Shown: positions 8,226-16,931 of the stretch, in pieces
Layout: each line of letters starts with the position of its first letter
Numbering within the stretch: position 1 is the first letter of the stretch
Assembly: GCA_028823175.1 (NCBI GenBank)
Contig: JAPKBZ010000005.1
Location: forward strand, 1-64,000
Direction of reading: 5' to 3'
Length of the DNA stretch: 64,000 nt
Source of the DNA: Myxococcota bacterium
GTDB lineage: Bacteria; Myxococcota_A; UBA9160; UBA4427
The notes under the pieces: model-generated
Told to the model about the DNA's origin: nothing
Databases searched by the model: none
Seen by the model: only the letters and a program-made list of their open reading frames with translations
Made by a program: the position numbers and the translations under genes

Positions 8226-10043
8226 ATGAAGCTGAGTGATTTTGGGAAGAGTATCGTCCACATCGACCTGACAACGGGCAACTGCCGGGTGGAAGCGGCA
8301 CCCCTGGACTGGGTCGAAAAGTTTATCGGCGGTCGCGGGCTGGGCGTTCGCTACGTGCTGGAGGCGGGGCCCGAAGTCGATCCGCTCGGCCCAGAAAACA
8401 GGCTCTGCTTTATGAACGGCCCACTGACGGGATCCGAGGCGAGTATGAGTGGACGGTGGGCGTGTGTAACGAAGTCGCCGCTCACCGGAACCGTCACGGA
8501 TAGTCACCAGGGCGGGTGGTCGGCTGCCCGGCTTCGCTGGGCGGGCTTCGACGGACTCGTCTTCGATGGGCAGGCAGAGGCCCCTGTTTACGCTTTTATC
8601 GAAGATGGCGAGATCTCTCTCCGCGATGCCGGGGAAGTTTGGGGCCAGGGCGTTCACGCGACCGTCGCTTTTTTCAGGGAGCGATATGGGACGAAAAATC
8701 TCTCGGTGAATGCCATCGGGCCGGCAGGCGAGAATCAGGTTCTCTTTGCCGCCCAGGTGAATGAAGACGATCGCGCCTTCGGGAGGGGCGGGACCGGCGC
8801 GGTTGCGGGTTCGAAAAATCTCAAGGCGATCGTCATTCGCGCTGGTCAGAAGAAGAGCCAGGTGCCCGATTCCAAGGCCTGGAAAGAAGTCCGTCGCCAA
8901 GCTCTCGATACAATTCGAGACGAGGCCAATATCACAAGCCCACGCAAGGGCGGACTTTCGGTATACGGCACCAACGTGCTGATGAACGTGACGAATACCA
9001 TCGGTGCACTCGGAACACGCAATAGCCAACTGACCTCTTTCGGGGAGCGAGCAGAGACCATCAGCGGTGAGTGGGTGGAACAGAACCTGCTCGTCAATGA
9101 CCCCACTTGTCACGCATGTCCTGTCGCTTGCAAGAAGGAAGTTGAAATCAAGGACGGGCCCTGGGCTGGGCTGCGCATGGAGAGCGTTGAATACGAGCCT
9201 GCTTGGAGTCTCGGCTCGAATTGTGATAACTCGAATGTAGCTTCGATCGCGAAGGTCATCGATCAATGCAACGACGAAGGCATGGATCCGATCGAACTCG
9301 GAAACGCCTTCTCGGTTTGGATGGAGGCGAGCGAGAAGGGCTGGGTCGCCGAGGGGCAGGAACTCGCCTGGGGAGATGAGGCGGCAATGGTGGCTCTCAC
9401 CGATGCAGTAGCGGCTCGTGAGGGGGTGGGTGCGATTCTGGCCGATGGGCCGAGCCGGGCCGCCGAAAGCATCGGTCATCCGGAAATTGCCATGGCGGTC
9501 AAGGGCCAGGCCGTCCCCGCCTATGACCCGCGCGGCCTCAAGGGCATGGGTCTGGGCTATGCCACGAGCAATCGGGGCGCGTGCCACCTGCGCGCCTATG
9601 TCGCCGCGGCAGAACTCGGCGTCGTGCCCAGCGAGGTCGACCCCCTGGAATGGCAGGGCAAGGGCGAACTGGTCAAAACGTTTCAGGACCTTCACGCGTT
9701 CTCGGACAGCCTCGACTTGTGCAAGTTCAGCGCGTTTGCCGAGGGGGCCGAGGAGTATGCCCGGCAATTCGCGGTGGCCATGGGCAAGGAGTTCGAGGCG
9801 GAGGACGTGATGCTGGCCGGCGAGCGTATTTACAACCTCGAGCGTTATTTCAATAATCTGGCTGGCTTCGGGCGGGGCTCGGACACATTGCCCGCTCGCT
9901 TCACCGAGGAGCCGTCCACTGCTGCGGGGTCGAAGGGGCATGTCTCTGAACTGGATCGCATGCTCGCTGAGTATTACGCGGCCCGGGAGTGGGACGAGGG
10001 AGTTGTGCCCGAGGCGAAGTTGCAGGCCCTGGGCATTCTCTGA
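8226..10043 (+). CDS. aor: Tungsten-dependent aldehyde ferredoxin oxidoreductase
   Basis: 605 aa, the same length as the Pyrococcus furiosus enzyme. It should oxidise aldehydes (or reduce acids) using a tungsten-bispterin centre and one [4Fe-4S] cluster, with ferredoxin or another carrier as partner. The AFOR N-terminal domain spans about residues 1-210. The cluster ligands are visible as Cys295, Cys298 and Cys302 (CHACPVAC) plus Cys499 (LDLCKFS), the classical CX2CX3C...C pattern. GGGGAG upstream of the ATG is a good ribosome binding site. A MoaD-like protein follows after 3 bp, as is common for this family. Some related genes encode benzoyl-CoA reductase BamB, but none of its partner subunits is here. 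Confidence 0.92.
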   Translation: MKLSDFGKSIVHIDLTTGNCRVEAAPLDWVEKFIGGRGLGVRYVLEAGPEVDPLGPENRLCFMNGPLTGSEASMSGRWACVTKSPLTGTVTDSHQGGWSAARLRWAGFDGLVFDGQAEAPVYAFIEDGEISLRDAGEVWGQGVHATVAFFRERYGTKNLSVNAIGPAGENQVLFAAQVNEDDRAFGRGGTGAVAGSKNLKAIVIRAGQKKSQVPDSKAWKEVRRQALDTIRDEANITSPRKGGLSVYGTNVLMNVTNTIGALGTRNSQLTSFGERAETISGEWVEQNLLVNDPTCHACPVACKKEVEIKDGPWAGLRMESVEYEPAWSLGSNCDNSNVASIAKVIDQCNDEGMDPIELGNAFSVWMEASEKGWVAEGQELAWGDEAAMVALTDAVAAREGVGAILADGPSRAAESIGHPEIAMAVKGQAVPAYDPRGLKGMGLGYATSNRGACHLRAYVAAAELGVVPSEVDPLEWQGKGELVKTFQDLHAFSDSLDLCKFSAFAEGAEEYARQFAVAMGKEFEAEDVMLAGERIYNLERYFNNLAGFGRGSDTLPARFTEEPSTAAGSKGHVSELDRMLAEYYAAREWDEGVVPEAKLQALGIL

Positions 10044-10046
10044 CCC

Positions 10047-10322
10047 GTGGAGATTGCCTTCTACGCGACCCTCGAGCGCTTAGTAGGCCAGCGGCGGGTC
10101 GAACTCCCCCTGGCTCCGGGCGCGACCGTGCGCGAATTGACCGAGGCGCTGGCAGCGAATTGGCCCGAACTCGGTGAGCACCTCTTCGAGGCGACGGGAG
10201 AACTCTCAAGGCGAGTCAATATTTTCGTCGCCGGGCGTAACGTTCGCTGGCTTGAAGGGCTGGAGACTCGGGTCGGCGAAGGGGACGCCGTCGACATCTT
10301 TCCCCCGGTGGCTGGGGGATAG
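10047..10322 (+). CDS. MoaD/ThiS-family ubiquitin-like sulfur carrier
   Basis: 91 aa from GTG, a beta-grasp protein ending in the diagnostic Gly-Gly (PPVAGG). In molybdopterin synthesis the terminal glycine is thiocarboxylated and donates sulfur to the pterin. The gene starts 3 bp after the aldehyde oxidoreductase stop, so it probably serves the tungstopterin cofactor of that enzyme. The codons for the C-terminal VAGG lie in the first unit of a 14-bp tandem repeat that continues past the stop. No MoaE-like partner is nearby. Confidence 0.88.
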   Translation: MEIAFYATLERLVGQRRVELPLAPGATVRELTEALAANWPELGEHLFEATGELSRRVNIFVAGRNVRWLEGLETRVGEGDAVDIFPPVAGG

Positions 10323-10362
10323 GGGCTGGGGGATAGGGGCTGGGGGATAGCGGCTGGGGGAT
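10307..10362. repeat. Four 14-bp tandem repeats at the moaD-like 3' end
   Basis: Four copies of a 14-bp unit (AGGGGCTGGGGGAT, first copy GGTGGCTGGGGGAT, last AGCGGCTGGGGGAT) are followed by a degenerate copy. The array starts inside the last codons of the MoaD-like gene and fills most of the gap before the convergent PEP-CTERM gene. The G-runs could form quadruplex structures. No conventional terminator hairpin was found here. Confidence 0.8.
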
Positions 10363-10443
10363 AGCGGCCGCGGGCGATAGGGGCCCGATGCCCCGGGACC
10401 TCAAGCCCACCGCTGAGGATGGGTTGGGCCGGGGTATGGGTTC

Positions 10444-11211
10444 CTAGCGAAGCGACCGGCGGCGAAGGCCGAGTCCCATGAGCCCAGCGCCCACGAGCAA
10501 TGCCGTGGAGGGTTCGGGCACGAGAGTCGTCTGAACCGTGAAATTCGTTCCCGAACTGATCGAGATATTCACGGTGTTCCCGATGCTGAGGGCCGAGCCC
10601 GCCGGGCTATAGGTCACGAAAAGGTTTTGGGTCGTTTCGCCCGCCGTCAGGTTGGTCGCGGCATAGTCGAAGGCGGCTTTGAGGGTGGTGAAGGTACCCA
10701 CCGTGACCGCTTGGGGTGCCTCGGTTCCGCCTGCGTTAAAGCTGCCCGCGCCCACGGGGTTGGGCAAAATCGGGACCGAATTGGCGCCGAGTCCGATCTC
10801 GTCCACCGCCGCCGAAGCCACGGATAGGGACAGAGCGAATACGACCACATCGTTCGTCAAGAATGAGGTGTCGCCGGTGCTGAGAGCGATTGTGTCGCTC
10901 AGGGAACTCGGCAGGCCAACGGGGAGCAGGGTTCCGATGACTCCCGGGTTACCCGCCTCGCTGCCCGTAATCGCCAAAGGGCCCGCCAGGGTAAAGGCGG
11001 CCGCATAGGCCGAGGAACTCACGGAAAGGGCCATCGCCATGGTTAGGGACGATATCGTCAAAGCGCGACGGAAATTACAGCGTATAGAAGCGAGCCAGCG
11101 ATGGTTGAGGCGGCCCGAACCTTCGGCAAACCCGCCTCGATCAGATGATTCCGTCCCGCCGTCCCGCTGGGGTGTCGGCAGCTTCACTTGTGTCCTCACT
11201 TCCCTGTTCAT
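10444..11211 (-). CDS. PEP-CTERM sorting-domain exported protein
   Basis: 255 aa from the ATG at 11211. The C-terminus carries VPEPSTALLVGAGLMGL followed by RRRS, that is, the VPEP motif, a membrane segment and a basic tail recognised by exosortase. A hydrophobic signal segment ending in SSSAYA lies at about residues 50-75 after an unusually long N-terminal region. The mature part is a Gly/Thr/Ser-rich beta-type domain without a recognisable enzyme motif. It is probably exported and anchored or released at the cell surface or in the matrix. The start is uncertain: the frame is open to 11406, and the upstream part encodes the 15-bp repeat. Confidence 0.75.
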   Translation of the reverse strand: MNREVRTQVKLPTPQRDGGTESSDRGGFAEGSGRLNHRWLASIRCNFRRALTISSLTMAMALSVSSSAYAAAFTLAGPLAITGSEAGNPGVIGTLLPVGLPSSLSDTIALSTGDTSFLTNDVVVFALSLSVASAAVDEIGLGANSVPILPNPVGAGSFNAGGTEAPQAVTVGTFTTLKAAFDYAATNLTAGETTQNLFVTYSPAGSALSIGNTVNISISSGTNFTVQTTLVPEPSTALLVGAGLMGLGLRRRSLR

Positions 11212-11278
11212 GCTCACGCCGCCGGGACTCCAAGGGGTCCTAGCCTGCGCCGCGTTGCGGTGGGTGTTCTTCGCGCCT

Positions 11279-11323
11279 GCGTCTGAAAACTTTGCGTCTG
11301 AAAACCCTGCGTCTGAAAACATA
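11279..11323. repeat. Three 15-bp direct repeats upstream of PEP-CTERM gene
   Basis: Three consecutive 15-bp units share GCGTCTGAAAAC and differ only in the last three bases (TTT, CCT, ATA). They sit about 70-110 bp upstream of the chosen start of the PEP-CTERM gene, the distance expected for an activator array. If the longer reading frame to 11406 were used they would encode FSDAG-type repeats instead. The unit is not palindromic. Confidence 0.75.
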
Positions 11324-11584
11324 GGAAAATCCGCTCCCTTTGCAGCAGCCTGAGGCCGCTGCTCGGGTATCCCTTTCCCAGAAACCACTGTAACCGGATA
11401 TGTCAAAAAAAATCAAAGAAAATATGCCTCGTTTGCCGGTCCGCTGTCCCGCAACGACTGAGCGAAGACCCCGTGGGGACGAGAGCATTTGTCGGGCAGA
11501 GTCAGGGCCGGGCTAGGCCCCAGGGAGACGTCTGTGTGGGGGGGCGCGGTGGGGTGGGTGGGCCCGCGGGTTGTGGGTTGTTTA

Positions 11585-11597
11585 ATTGGCAGTCAAT
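11585..11597. promoter_or_regulatory. ATTGG...TCAAT inverted repeat, possible TetR-type operator
   Basis: ATTGGCAGTCAAT lies 75 bp upstream of the nitronate monooxygenase start. Its ends match those of the two 18-bp boxes at 48006-48041, although its spacing is shorter. It may bind a TetR/BetI-like regulator. The assignment rests only on the shared half-sites. Confidence 0.35.
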
Positions 11598-11672
11598 GTG
11601 ACATATTATCGAAGACGCGCCGAGGAGGCACCCGACCTCCGGCCTAATTCCCGCGATCTGCCCGGAGGTACG

Positions 11673-12614
11673 ATGCAGTTCACCAACCGTGTTACCCAGA
11701 TGCTGGGAGTCGATACGCCGATCGTCCAAGCCCCCATGGGCTGGATCGCCCGGTCTCAACTGGCTTCGGCGGTTTCCGCCGCCGGCGCGATGGGGATCAT
11801 CGAGACCTCATCGGGAGAGATCGAGGCGATACGCGGTGAGATCGCGGCCATGCGAAAGCTCACCGATAAGCCCTTCGGTGTGAACATCGCCCAGGCCTTC
11901 GTGCGCGACCCGAGCCTGATCGACTTTGTGATCGACCAGGGAGTCAAATTCGTTTCGACTTCTGCGGGCGATCCGCGGCGCTATACGGAAACGCTCAAAG
12001 CGGCGGGTTTGACCGTCTTCCATGTGGTGCCCACCCTGCGCGCCGCCGAGAAGGCCGTGGCCGCCGGGGTCGATGGCCTGATCGTGGAGGGGGGCGAAGG
12101 CGGCGGATTCAAGGGCCCTCGAATCGTCTCGAGCCTGGTACTTCTCCCGCTGATCTGCTCGCATTTCGATGTCCCCGTGATCGCCGCCGGGGGTATCTGC
12201 GATGGTGCATCCATGGCGGCCGCCTTCGCGTTGGGCGCCGAGGGAGTTCAGATGGGGACCCGGATGGTCTCCGCCGCTGAATCTCCCGTGCATGAAAACT
12301 GGAAACAGGCCATCGTGAACTCGGCTGAAACCGACACGGTCTACATCAAGGGCACTGACGGTCCGTCTTTTCGGGCCCTGCGGACGTCGACCACCGAAGC
12401 CTTGGCGGCCGGCGAGGGCCAGCCCATGGCGACCCTGGCCGGGGGCGTCAAGAAGGTTTATTTCGGGGGTGAAATGGAAGCCGGCGTCGCGTTGGGCGGT
12501 CAGGTTGCGGGCCGCATCGACTCGGTGAAGGCCGTGGCGGATATCATTGCCGACACCGTGCGCGAATACGCCGAAGTTGTCGAGGGCCTCTCCAAGCAGC
12601 TTCCGGGCAACTGA
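11673..12614 (+). CDS. Nitronate monooxygenase (2-nitropropane dioxygenase family)
   Basis: 313 aa from the ATG at 11673, chosen for the GGAGG just upstream; the frame is open to 11586. The FMN-binding TIM barrel is recognisable from TPIVQAPMGWIA at the N-terminus, GLIVEGGEGGGFKG, PVIAAGGICDGASMAAAFALGA and GAEGVQMGTRMV. Family members oxidise nitronates with O2; many paralogues have other or unknown substrates, some related to enoyl reductases. It stands alone and faces the DapB-like gene across 53 bp. Confidence 0.85.
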   Translation: MQFTNRVTQMLGVDTPIVQAPMGWIARSQLASAVSAAGAMGIIETSSGEIEAIRGEIAAMRKLTDKPFGVNIAQAFVRDPSLIDFVIDQGVKFVSTSAGDPRRYTETLKAAGLTVFHVVPTLRAAEKAVAAGVDGLIVEGGEGGGFKGPRIVSSLVLLPLICSHFDVPVIAAGGICDGASMAAAFALGAEGVQMGTRMVSAAESPVHENWKQAIVNSAETDTVYIKGTDGPSFRALRTSTTEALAAGEGQPMATLAGGVKKVYFGGEMEAGVALGGQVAGRIDSVKAVADIIADTVREYAEVVEGLSKQLPGN

Positions 12615-12667
12615 GGCCTGGGGTGAGGGCTTAGGGTAAGGGCGAACGAGAGCCCGAGGCCGAAGCC

Positions 12668-13729
12668 TCAAGCGATGAGACCCCGGCCGACGATGGGGCC
12701 CAGGTCACGGGATGTCAGCAGGCCAGGCTTCGCCTGGCATACCTGGGGGATCGCATTGACGATGCGCCCCGCTGCGGCTGCGTTCCCCCCTCCGGCATGG
12801 TTACCCTCGCTGTCTTCCGCCTCGAAGGTGAGGGTGATATCCGGGTGTCCGGTGATGATCACTTGGTGGCAACCCTGGCCCGCGGGCTTCGGCCATTGCG
12901 GGGCGGTGTCGTCGCTGATGCGAGTCACGTGTTCGACGATCAGCCGGGGCTGGCCGCCCAGCCAGGCCTGGACTTCGAAGCGGAAAGCGCCCAGGTGGCC
13001 TGCTTCGAAGACGCCCATCGAGTTTTCCACCCGAGTTTCGAGGGCGTGCTTCTCGACGACGGTTCGAATTTCATCCACGGGTGTGTCCAGGGACTCGCCC
13101 AGTTCGCGCAGGATGCCCCCCCAGACCGATTCGAGGGCAAATGGGTGAAGCATGGGCGGCGTCTGGTCCATGGGCATTCCCATGCCCACCAGGGTTTTGA
13201 CCGCTTCGGGCTGGTCGTAATGCGCGTAATTGAAAATCTCGCGAATTCGGATCTCGCGGATTTCCTGGCAGACACCGGACAGCACCAGGGGGATGAGGTC
13301 CATGGCGAAGCCCGGGTCGATGCCCGATGTAAAGAAGGAACTCCCCCCCCTTCGGCAGGCCTCTTCGAATCTTTCGCGAAGGGCAGGGTCGGCGCTGGGT
13401 GGGTGCATGAGACCGTAGAGACCGACGGCGACGACATTGATTCCGGCCCGCAGCGCGGCACAGCATTCGGCGATGGATTCCTCGGGACGAAAATCGGAAT
13501 TCACCGCGTAGACCAGGGCATCTGGACGAAGCGACCCGAGTATCGTTGGGTCCAGTACCGCGGGTACACCGACACGCTCGACTCCGGCGAGTTCGCCCGA
13601 ATCGGCCCCCTCCTTCTCGGAGCTGTGGGCGATGACGCCCACGAGCTCCAGCTCGGGGTTGCGGATGACTCCGCGAATCGCGGGGCGTCCCACATTGCCC
13701 GGGCCCCAGACTACTACGCGTCGAATCAT
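12668..13729 (-). CDS. DapB-like NAD(P)-dependent dehydrogenase
   Basis: 353 aa. The N-terminal Rossmann motif is VVVWGPGNVGRPAIRGV, followed by a domain like dihydrodipicolinate reductase and 2,4-diaminopentanoate dehydrogenase. SGIDPGFAMDLIPLVLSG and GVFEAGHLGAFRFEVQAW are typical of the large group of such dehydrogenases in mycobacteria and environmental bacteria. True DapB is about 270 aa, so lysine synthesis is unlikely; the substrate is unknown. The gene starts 10 bp downstream of the RND pump and is probably the last gene of that operon. Confidence 0.75.
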   Translation of the reverse strand: MIRRVVVWGPGNVGRPAIRGVIRNPELELVGVIAHSSEKEGADSGELAGVERVGVPAVLDPTILGSLRPDALVYAVNSDFRPEESIAECCAALRAGINVVAVGLYGLMHPPSADPALRERFEEACRRGGSSFFTSGIDPGFAMDLIPLVLSGVCQEIREIRIREIFNYAHYDQPEAVKTLVGMGMPMDQTPPMLHPFALESVWGGILRELGESLDTPVDEIRTVVEKHALETRVENSMGVFEAGHLGAFRFEVQAWLGGQPRLIVEHVTRISDDTAPQWPKPAGQGCHQVIITGHPDITLTFEAEDSEGNHAGGGNAAAAGRIVNAIPQVCQAKPGLLTSRDLGPIVGRGLIA

Positions 13730-13739
13730 GGTTCTCGCT

Positions 13740-16700
13740 TTAGGATATTTGGGGGAGGTTTTCGGGCCTCGCCTTGGTTCGGGTCCGTGAGCGCTTAAGG
13801 CGCCTGGCCAATTTATTCAGGTCGTCGAGTATCACATAAGCCGAGGGGACAAGAAAAAGCGTGACCGCGGAAGCGAAGAGCACCCCGTAGCCGAGGGCGA
13901 TTGCCATGGGAACGAGTGGTCGGGCGGGAACCGAGGGTTCGAACATGAGCGGCACGAGCCCCAGGAACGTAGTCAACGATGTCAAAACGATCGGTCGGAA
14001 CCGCGTCGTCCCCGCGACGAAGATCGCCTCATGGAGGCTCGCGCCCTCGCTCCGTCGACTATTCACCGAGTGGACGAGGACGAGGGACGCATTCACGACG
14101 ACGCCCGACAGGGCGACGATGCCCAAAACCGAGAAGAAGACGATGTCCCAGCCCATGATGAGATGGCCAAGAATTGCTCCCACGGCTCCAAAAGGAATGA
14201 CGGACATGATGATCAGCGGTTGGACATATGACTTGAGAGGAATCGCGAGCAGGCAGTAGATCATCATGAGCGCCAGAGCGAAGCCGCGAATCAGACCTGA
14301 GCCCGCTTGCTGCTGCTCTCGCTGCTCGCCGCCGAACTCGTAGTCGATGCCAGGGTAGGCTTGGAGAATCTCCGGCAAATCTTTCTCCAGGTCGCCGAGC
14401 ACCCTTTCCGGGGTGGAGATATTTCGGTCAACCTCACCCGTTACGTTGACGACTCGCCTGCGGTCCGACCGCCGAATCGTCGCAAAGCCTCGACCCAGCC
14501 GGGCATCGGCGACGGCTGCAAAGGGAACTTCGGTTCCATCCGGGGTGCGGATCCACATTTCCTCGAGGGCGCCCAGGGAGCGCCTTTCATCTCTCGGGTA
14601 GCGGACCATTACCCGTACATCGTCCTTGCCCCGCTGGATCCGCTGGGCTTCCTCACCATAGAATGCCTGGCGAACCTGGCGAGCAAGATCGAGTTGGCTC
14701 AAGCCCAAGGGGCGAGCTTCGGGAAGCAGCCTCAGGCTCACTTCCTGTTTTCCAGAGCGGAAAGAATCCGAGATATCGCTCATGCCCCGGTATTGGCTGA
14801 GACGGTGACGGACGTTGGCCGCAGCCTGGGTGAGCGACTCGATATTCGATCCGGCGAGCTGGATATCGATCGGCTCTCCCGCCGAGAAGGCATCGCTGAT
14901 ATAGGCGAGGTCGACGGCATCGGGGATGGGGCCGACGAGCTCGCGCAGAAGATTCGCGATATGGCTGGCATCGATGTTTCGCTCCGTAGCGGGAACGAGG
15001 TGCAAAGAAACCTCTGCAAGGTGTGCTCCACCCGTCTTGACCGATAGGTCCGGCGGACCGTTTCGGGCGAACTGCTTACCCACCGAGGAGACGGTAAAAA
15101 GAACGATGTCCTCTCCACCGGCTTCTGCCTTCAATTCTGCGGCGAGAGTTTTCGCGCCTTCCAGGATCTGTTCGACGGCTTCTTCGGTTTGCTCCAGTGG
15201 AATGCCCTGCGGCATAGTGAGGGCAGCGTAGACAATGTCGCCCTCTACGGCAGGAAAAAACTGGTAACGCATGCGACCACTCGAGAGCAAGGCAAGGGTC
15301 AGAATCACGATCCCGATCGCCACGCTCGCGGTGGTGTAGCGCCACTCGATGCTTTTGCGTAGCGCGTTCCCGTAGTTGACCTCCGAAAATGTTTCGAAGC
15401 CGCCGGACACCTTGCTCTGAAGGGAACTCCAGAAGCGAACCACCGAGTTGGATTTTCCGCTCTTCGAACTTGTCCGCCTGTGGGCGAGGTGTCCGGGTAG
15501 GATCAGTTGAGATTCAATCAGAGAGAAGCCCAGGCAGATGATCGATGTGACACCGATAACCCCGAAGAAACGCCCCATATGGCCGGGAAGGACTGCCAGG
15601 GGAACGAACGCGGCCACCGAAGTCAGAACACCGAATGTGACGGGTATGTACACGTCGAGTGTTCCGTTGCGGGCGGCGTCGATCTGACTTTCCCCTTTTA
15701 CTTCTCGCCGGTGGACGCTTTCGCCGATTACGATGGCGTCATCGACCAGGATCCCGAGCACGAGGATAAAAGACATCACGGTTAGCGTGCTGATGGATAT
15801 CGCGAGACTCGGGAAGAGCATTAGGGCGCCAAGGAAGGAGATCGGAACGCCGGCTGTTACCCACATAGCCAATCGGAATCGGAGAAAGAGAGCGAGGACG
15901 GCTGCGACCAGGAGCAGGCCGCTTCTTGCGTTGACGAGAAGAGCATCAAGCCGAACGACCAGATCTGCCGACTGGTCGTTGAGCAACTTCATCGCGATGC
16001 CCTCGGGAAGGCGTGGCTCGGCTTCCTTGAACCACGCCCGGACCTGATCGGCGATTTCGAGGGTGTCTTCGTCTCCCACCCGCTCGATATTCAGAATGAC
16101 TGCGGGCATTCCATCAACCTGTGCGCGCAGATCGATATCTTTAAAGCCGTCGATGACCGTCGCGATCTCTCCGAGTCGGACATTTGTTCCATCGGGGTGG
16201 GAGATGACGATGATGTCGGCGAACTGATCCCCTCGGTAGGCCTGGCCGACGCTCCTCAGTAGAATTTCGCCCGCCTGGGTCTTGACCGAACCCCCAGGAA
16301 GGTCGAGTGAAGAGGCCCTGATGGCCCCAGCGACATCCTGAAGGGTGAGGCCGTGACGTCTCAATGTTTCCTCGGAGACTTCGATCGAGATCTCGAAGGG
16401 CCGGGCATAGTCGAGGGTGACCTGGGAGACTCCGGGAAGCAGGGCAAGTTCGTTTCGAGAACGCTCGCCCAGGCGTTTCAGGGTCATCTCTTGGGCATTG
16501 CCCGAGAAGGCGATCTGGAGGACGGGTTGACGGATGAGAACTTTTGAGATGATTGGTTTTTCAGCATCGATCGGAAAAGTATCGATGGCGTCCACCCGAT
16601 TTTGAATTTCAATCAAGGCCTCATCGATATCGGAACCCATGACTATTTCGATACTGACGATACAGGCACCTTCGACCGCGATGGATCCAAGACGGTCGAT

Positions 16701-16931
16701 ATCCGGAACGCTTTCGACTTCTTCCTCGATCCGGACGCAGACGGACTCTTCGATCTCTTCGGGGGAGGCACCCGGGTATTCAACGGATACGCGAACAAGA
16801 TCGACTTCGACCGACGGAAACTCTTCCTGGCGGATGCCCGGAAGAGCCATGAGGCCTCCCACGACGAGGACCACCATCAAGAGATTTGAGGCCACCGGGT
16901 TCTGGATGAACCAGGTAATGACTTTGCTCAC
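13740..16931 (-). CDS. RND efflux pump, inner-membrane permease (HAE1/AcrB type)
   Basis: 1063 aa with the duplicated RND architecture: TM1 near residues 10-30, a large periplasmic loop, TM2-6 at about 335-460, a second loop, and TM8-12 near the C-terminus. The proton-relay aspartates are visible in LVLGILVDDAIVIGES (TM4). The pump exports hydrophobic compounds, driven by protons, together with the adaptor encoded upstream. The start overlaps the adaptor stop by 4 bp (ATGA), so translation is probably coupled. No outer-membrane TolC-type factor is in the window. Confidence 0.93.
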   Translation of the reverse strand: MSKVITWFIQNPVASNLLMVVLVVGGLMALPGIRQEEFPSVEVDLVRVSVEYPGASPEEIEESVCVRIEEEVESVPDIDRLGSIAVEGACIVSIEIVMGSDIDEALIEIQNRVDAIDTFPIDAEKPIISKVLIRQPVLQIAFSGNAQEMTLKRLGERSRNELALLPGVSQVTLDYARPFEISIEVSEETLRRHGLTLQDVAGAIRASSLDLPGGSVKTQAGEILLRSVGQAYRGDQFADIIVISHPDGTNVRLGEIATVIDGFKDIDLRAQVDGMPAVILNIERVGDEDTLEIADQVRAWFKEAEPRLPEGIAMKLLNDQSADLVVRLDALLVNARSGLLLVAAVLALFLRFRLAMWVTAGVPISFLGALMLFPSLAISISTLTVMSFILVLGILVDDAIVIGESVHRREVKGESQIDAARNGTLDVYIPVTFGVLTSVAAFVPLAVLPGHMGRFFGVIGVTSIICLGFSLIESQLILPGHLAHRRTSSKSGKSNSVVRFWSSLQSKVSGGFETFSEVNYGNALRKSIEWRYTTASVAIGIVILTLALLSSGRMRYQFFPAVEGDIVYAALTMPQGIPLEQTEEAVEQILEGAKTLAAELKAEAGGEDIVLFTVSSVGKQFARNGPPDLSVKTGGAHLAEVSLHLVPATERNIDASHIANLLRELVGPIPDAVDLAYISDAFSAGEPIDIQLAGSNIESLTQAAANVRHRLSQYRGMSDISDSFRSGKQEVSLRLLPEARPLGLSQLDLARQVRQAFYGEEAQRIQRGKDDVRVMVRYPRDERRSLGALEEMWIRTPDGTEVPFAAVADARLGRGFATIRRSDRRRVVNVTGEVDRNISTPERVLGDLEKDLPEILQAYPGIDYEFGGEQREQQQAGSGLIRGFALALMMIYCLLAIPLKSYVQPLIIMSVIPFGAVGAILGHLIMGWDIVFFSVLGIVALSGVVVNASLVLVHSVNSRRSEGASLHEAIFVAGTTRFRPIVLTSLTTFLGLVPLMFEPSVPARPLVPMAIALGYGVLFASAVTLFLVPSAYVILDDLNKLARRLKRSRTRTKARPENLPQIS

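Larger units (their letters stand above)
11212..11672. other. 461-bp intergenic region between divergent genes
   Basis: No convincing gene is present. It must hold the promoters of the PEP-CTERM gene (leftward) and the nitronate monooxygenase (rightward). Visible elements are the 15-bp triple repeat at 11279-11323, an A-rich segment around 11400-11430, and an ATTGG...TCAAT inverted repeat at 11585-11597. Clear -35/-10 pairs or a sigma-54 site were not recognised. Confidence 0.5.

Noticed and set aside
7767..9941. 724-aa open frame on the minus strand opposite the aldehyde oxidoreductase
   Set aside because: It lies entirely antisense to a gene with all family motifs and shows no recognisable domain; long antisense frames are expected in high-GC DNA.
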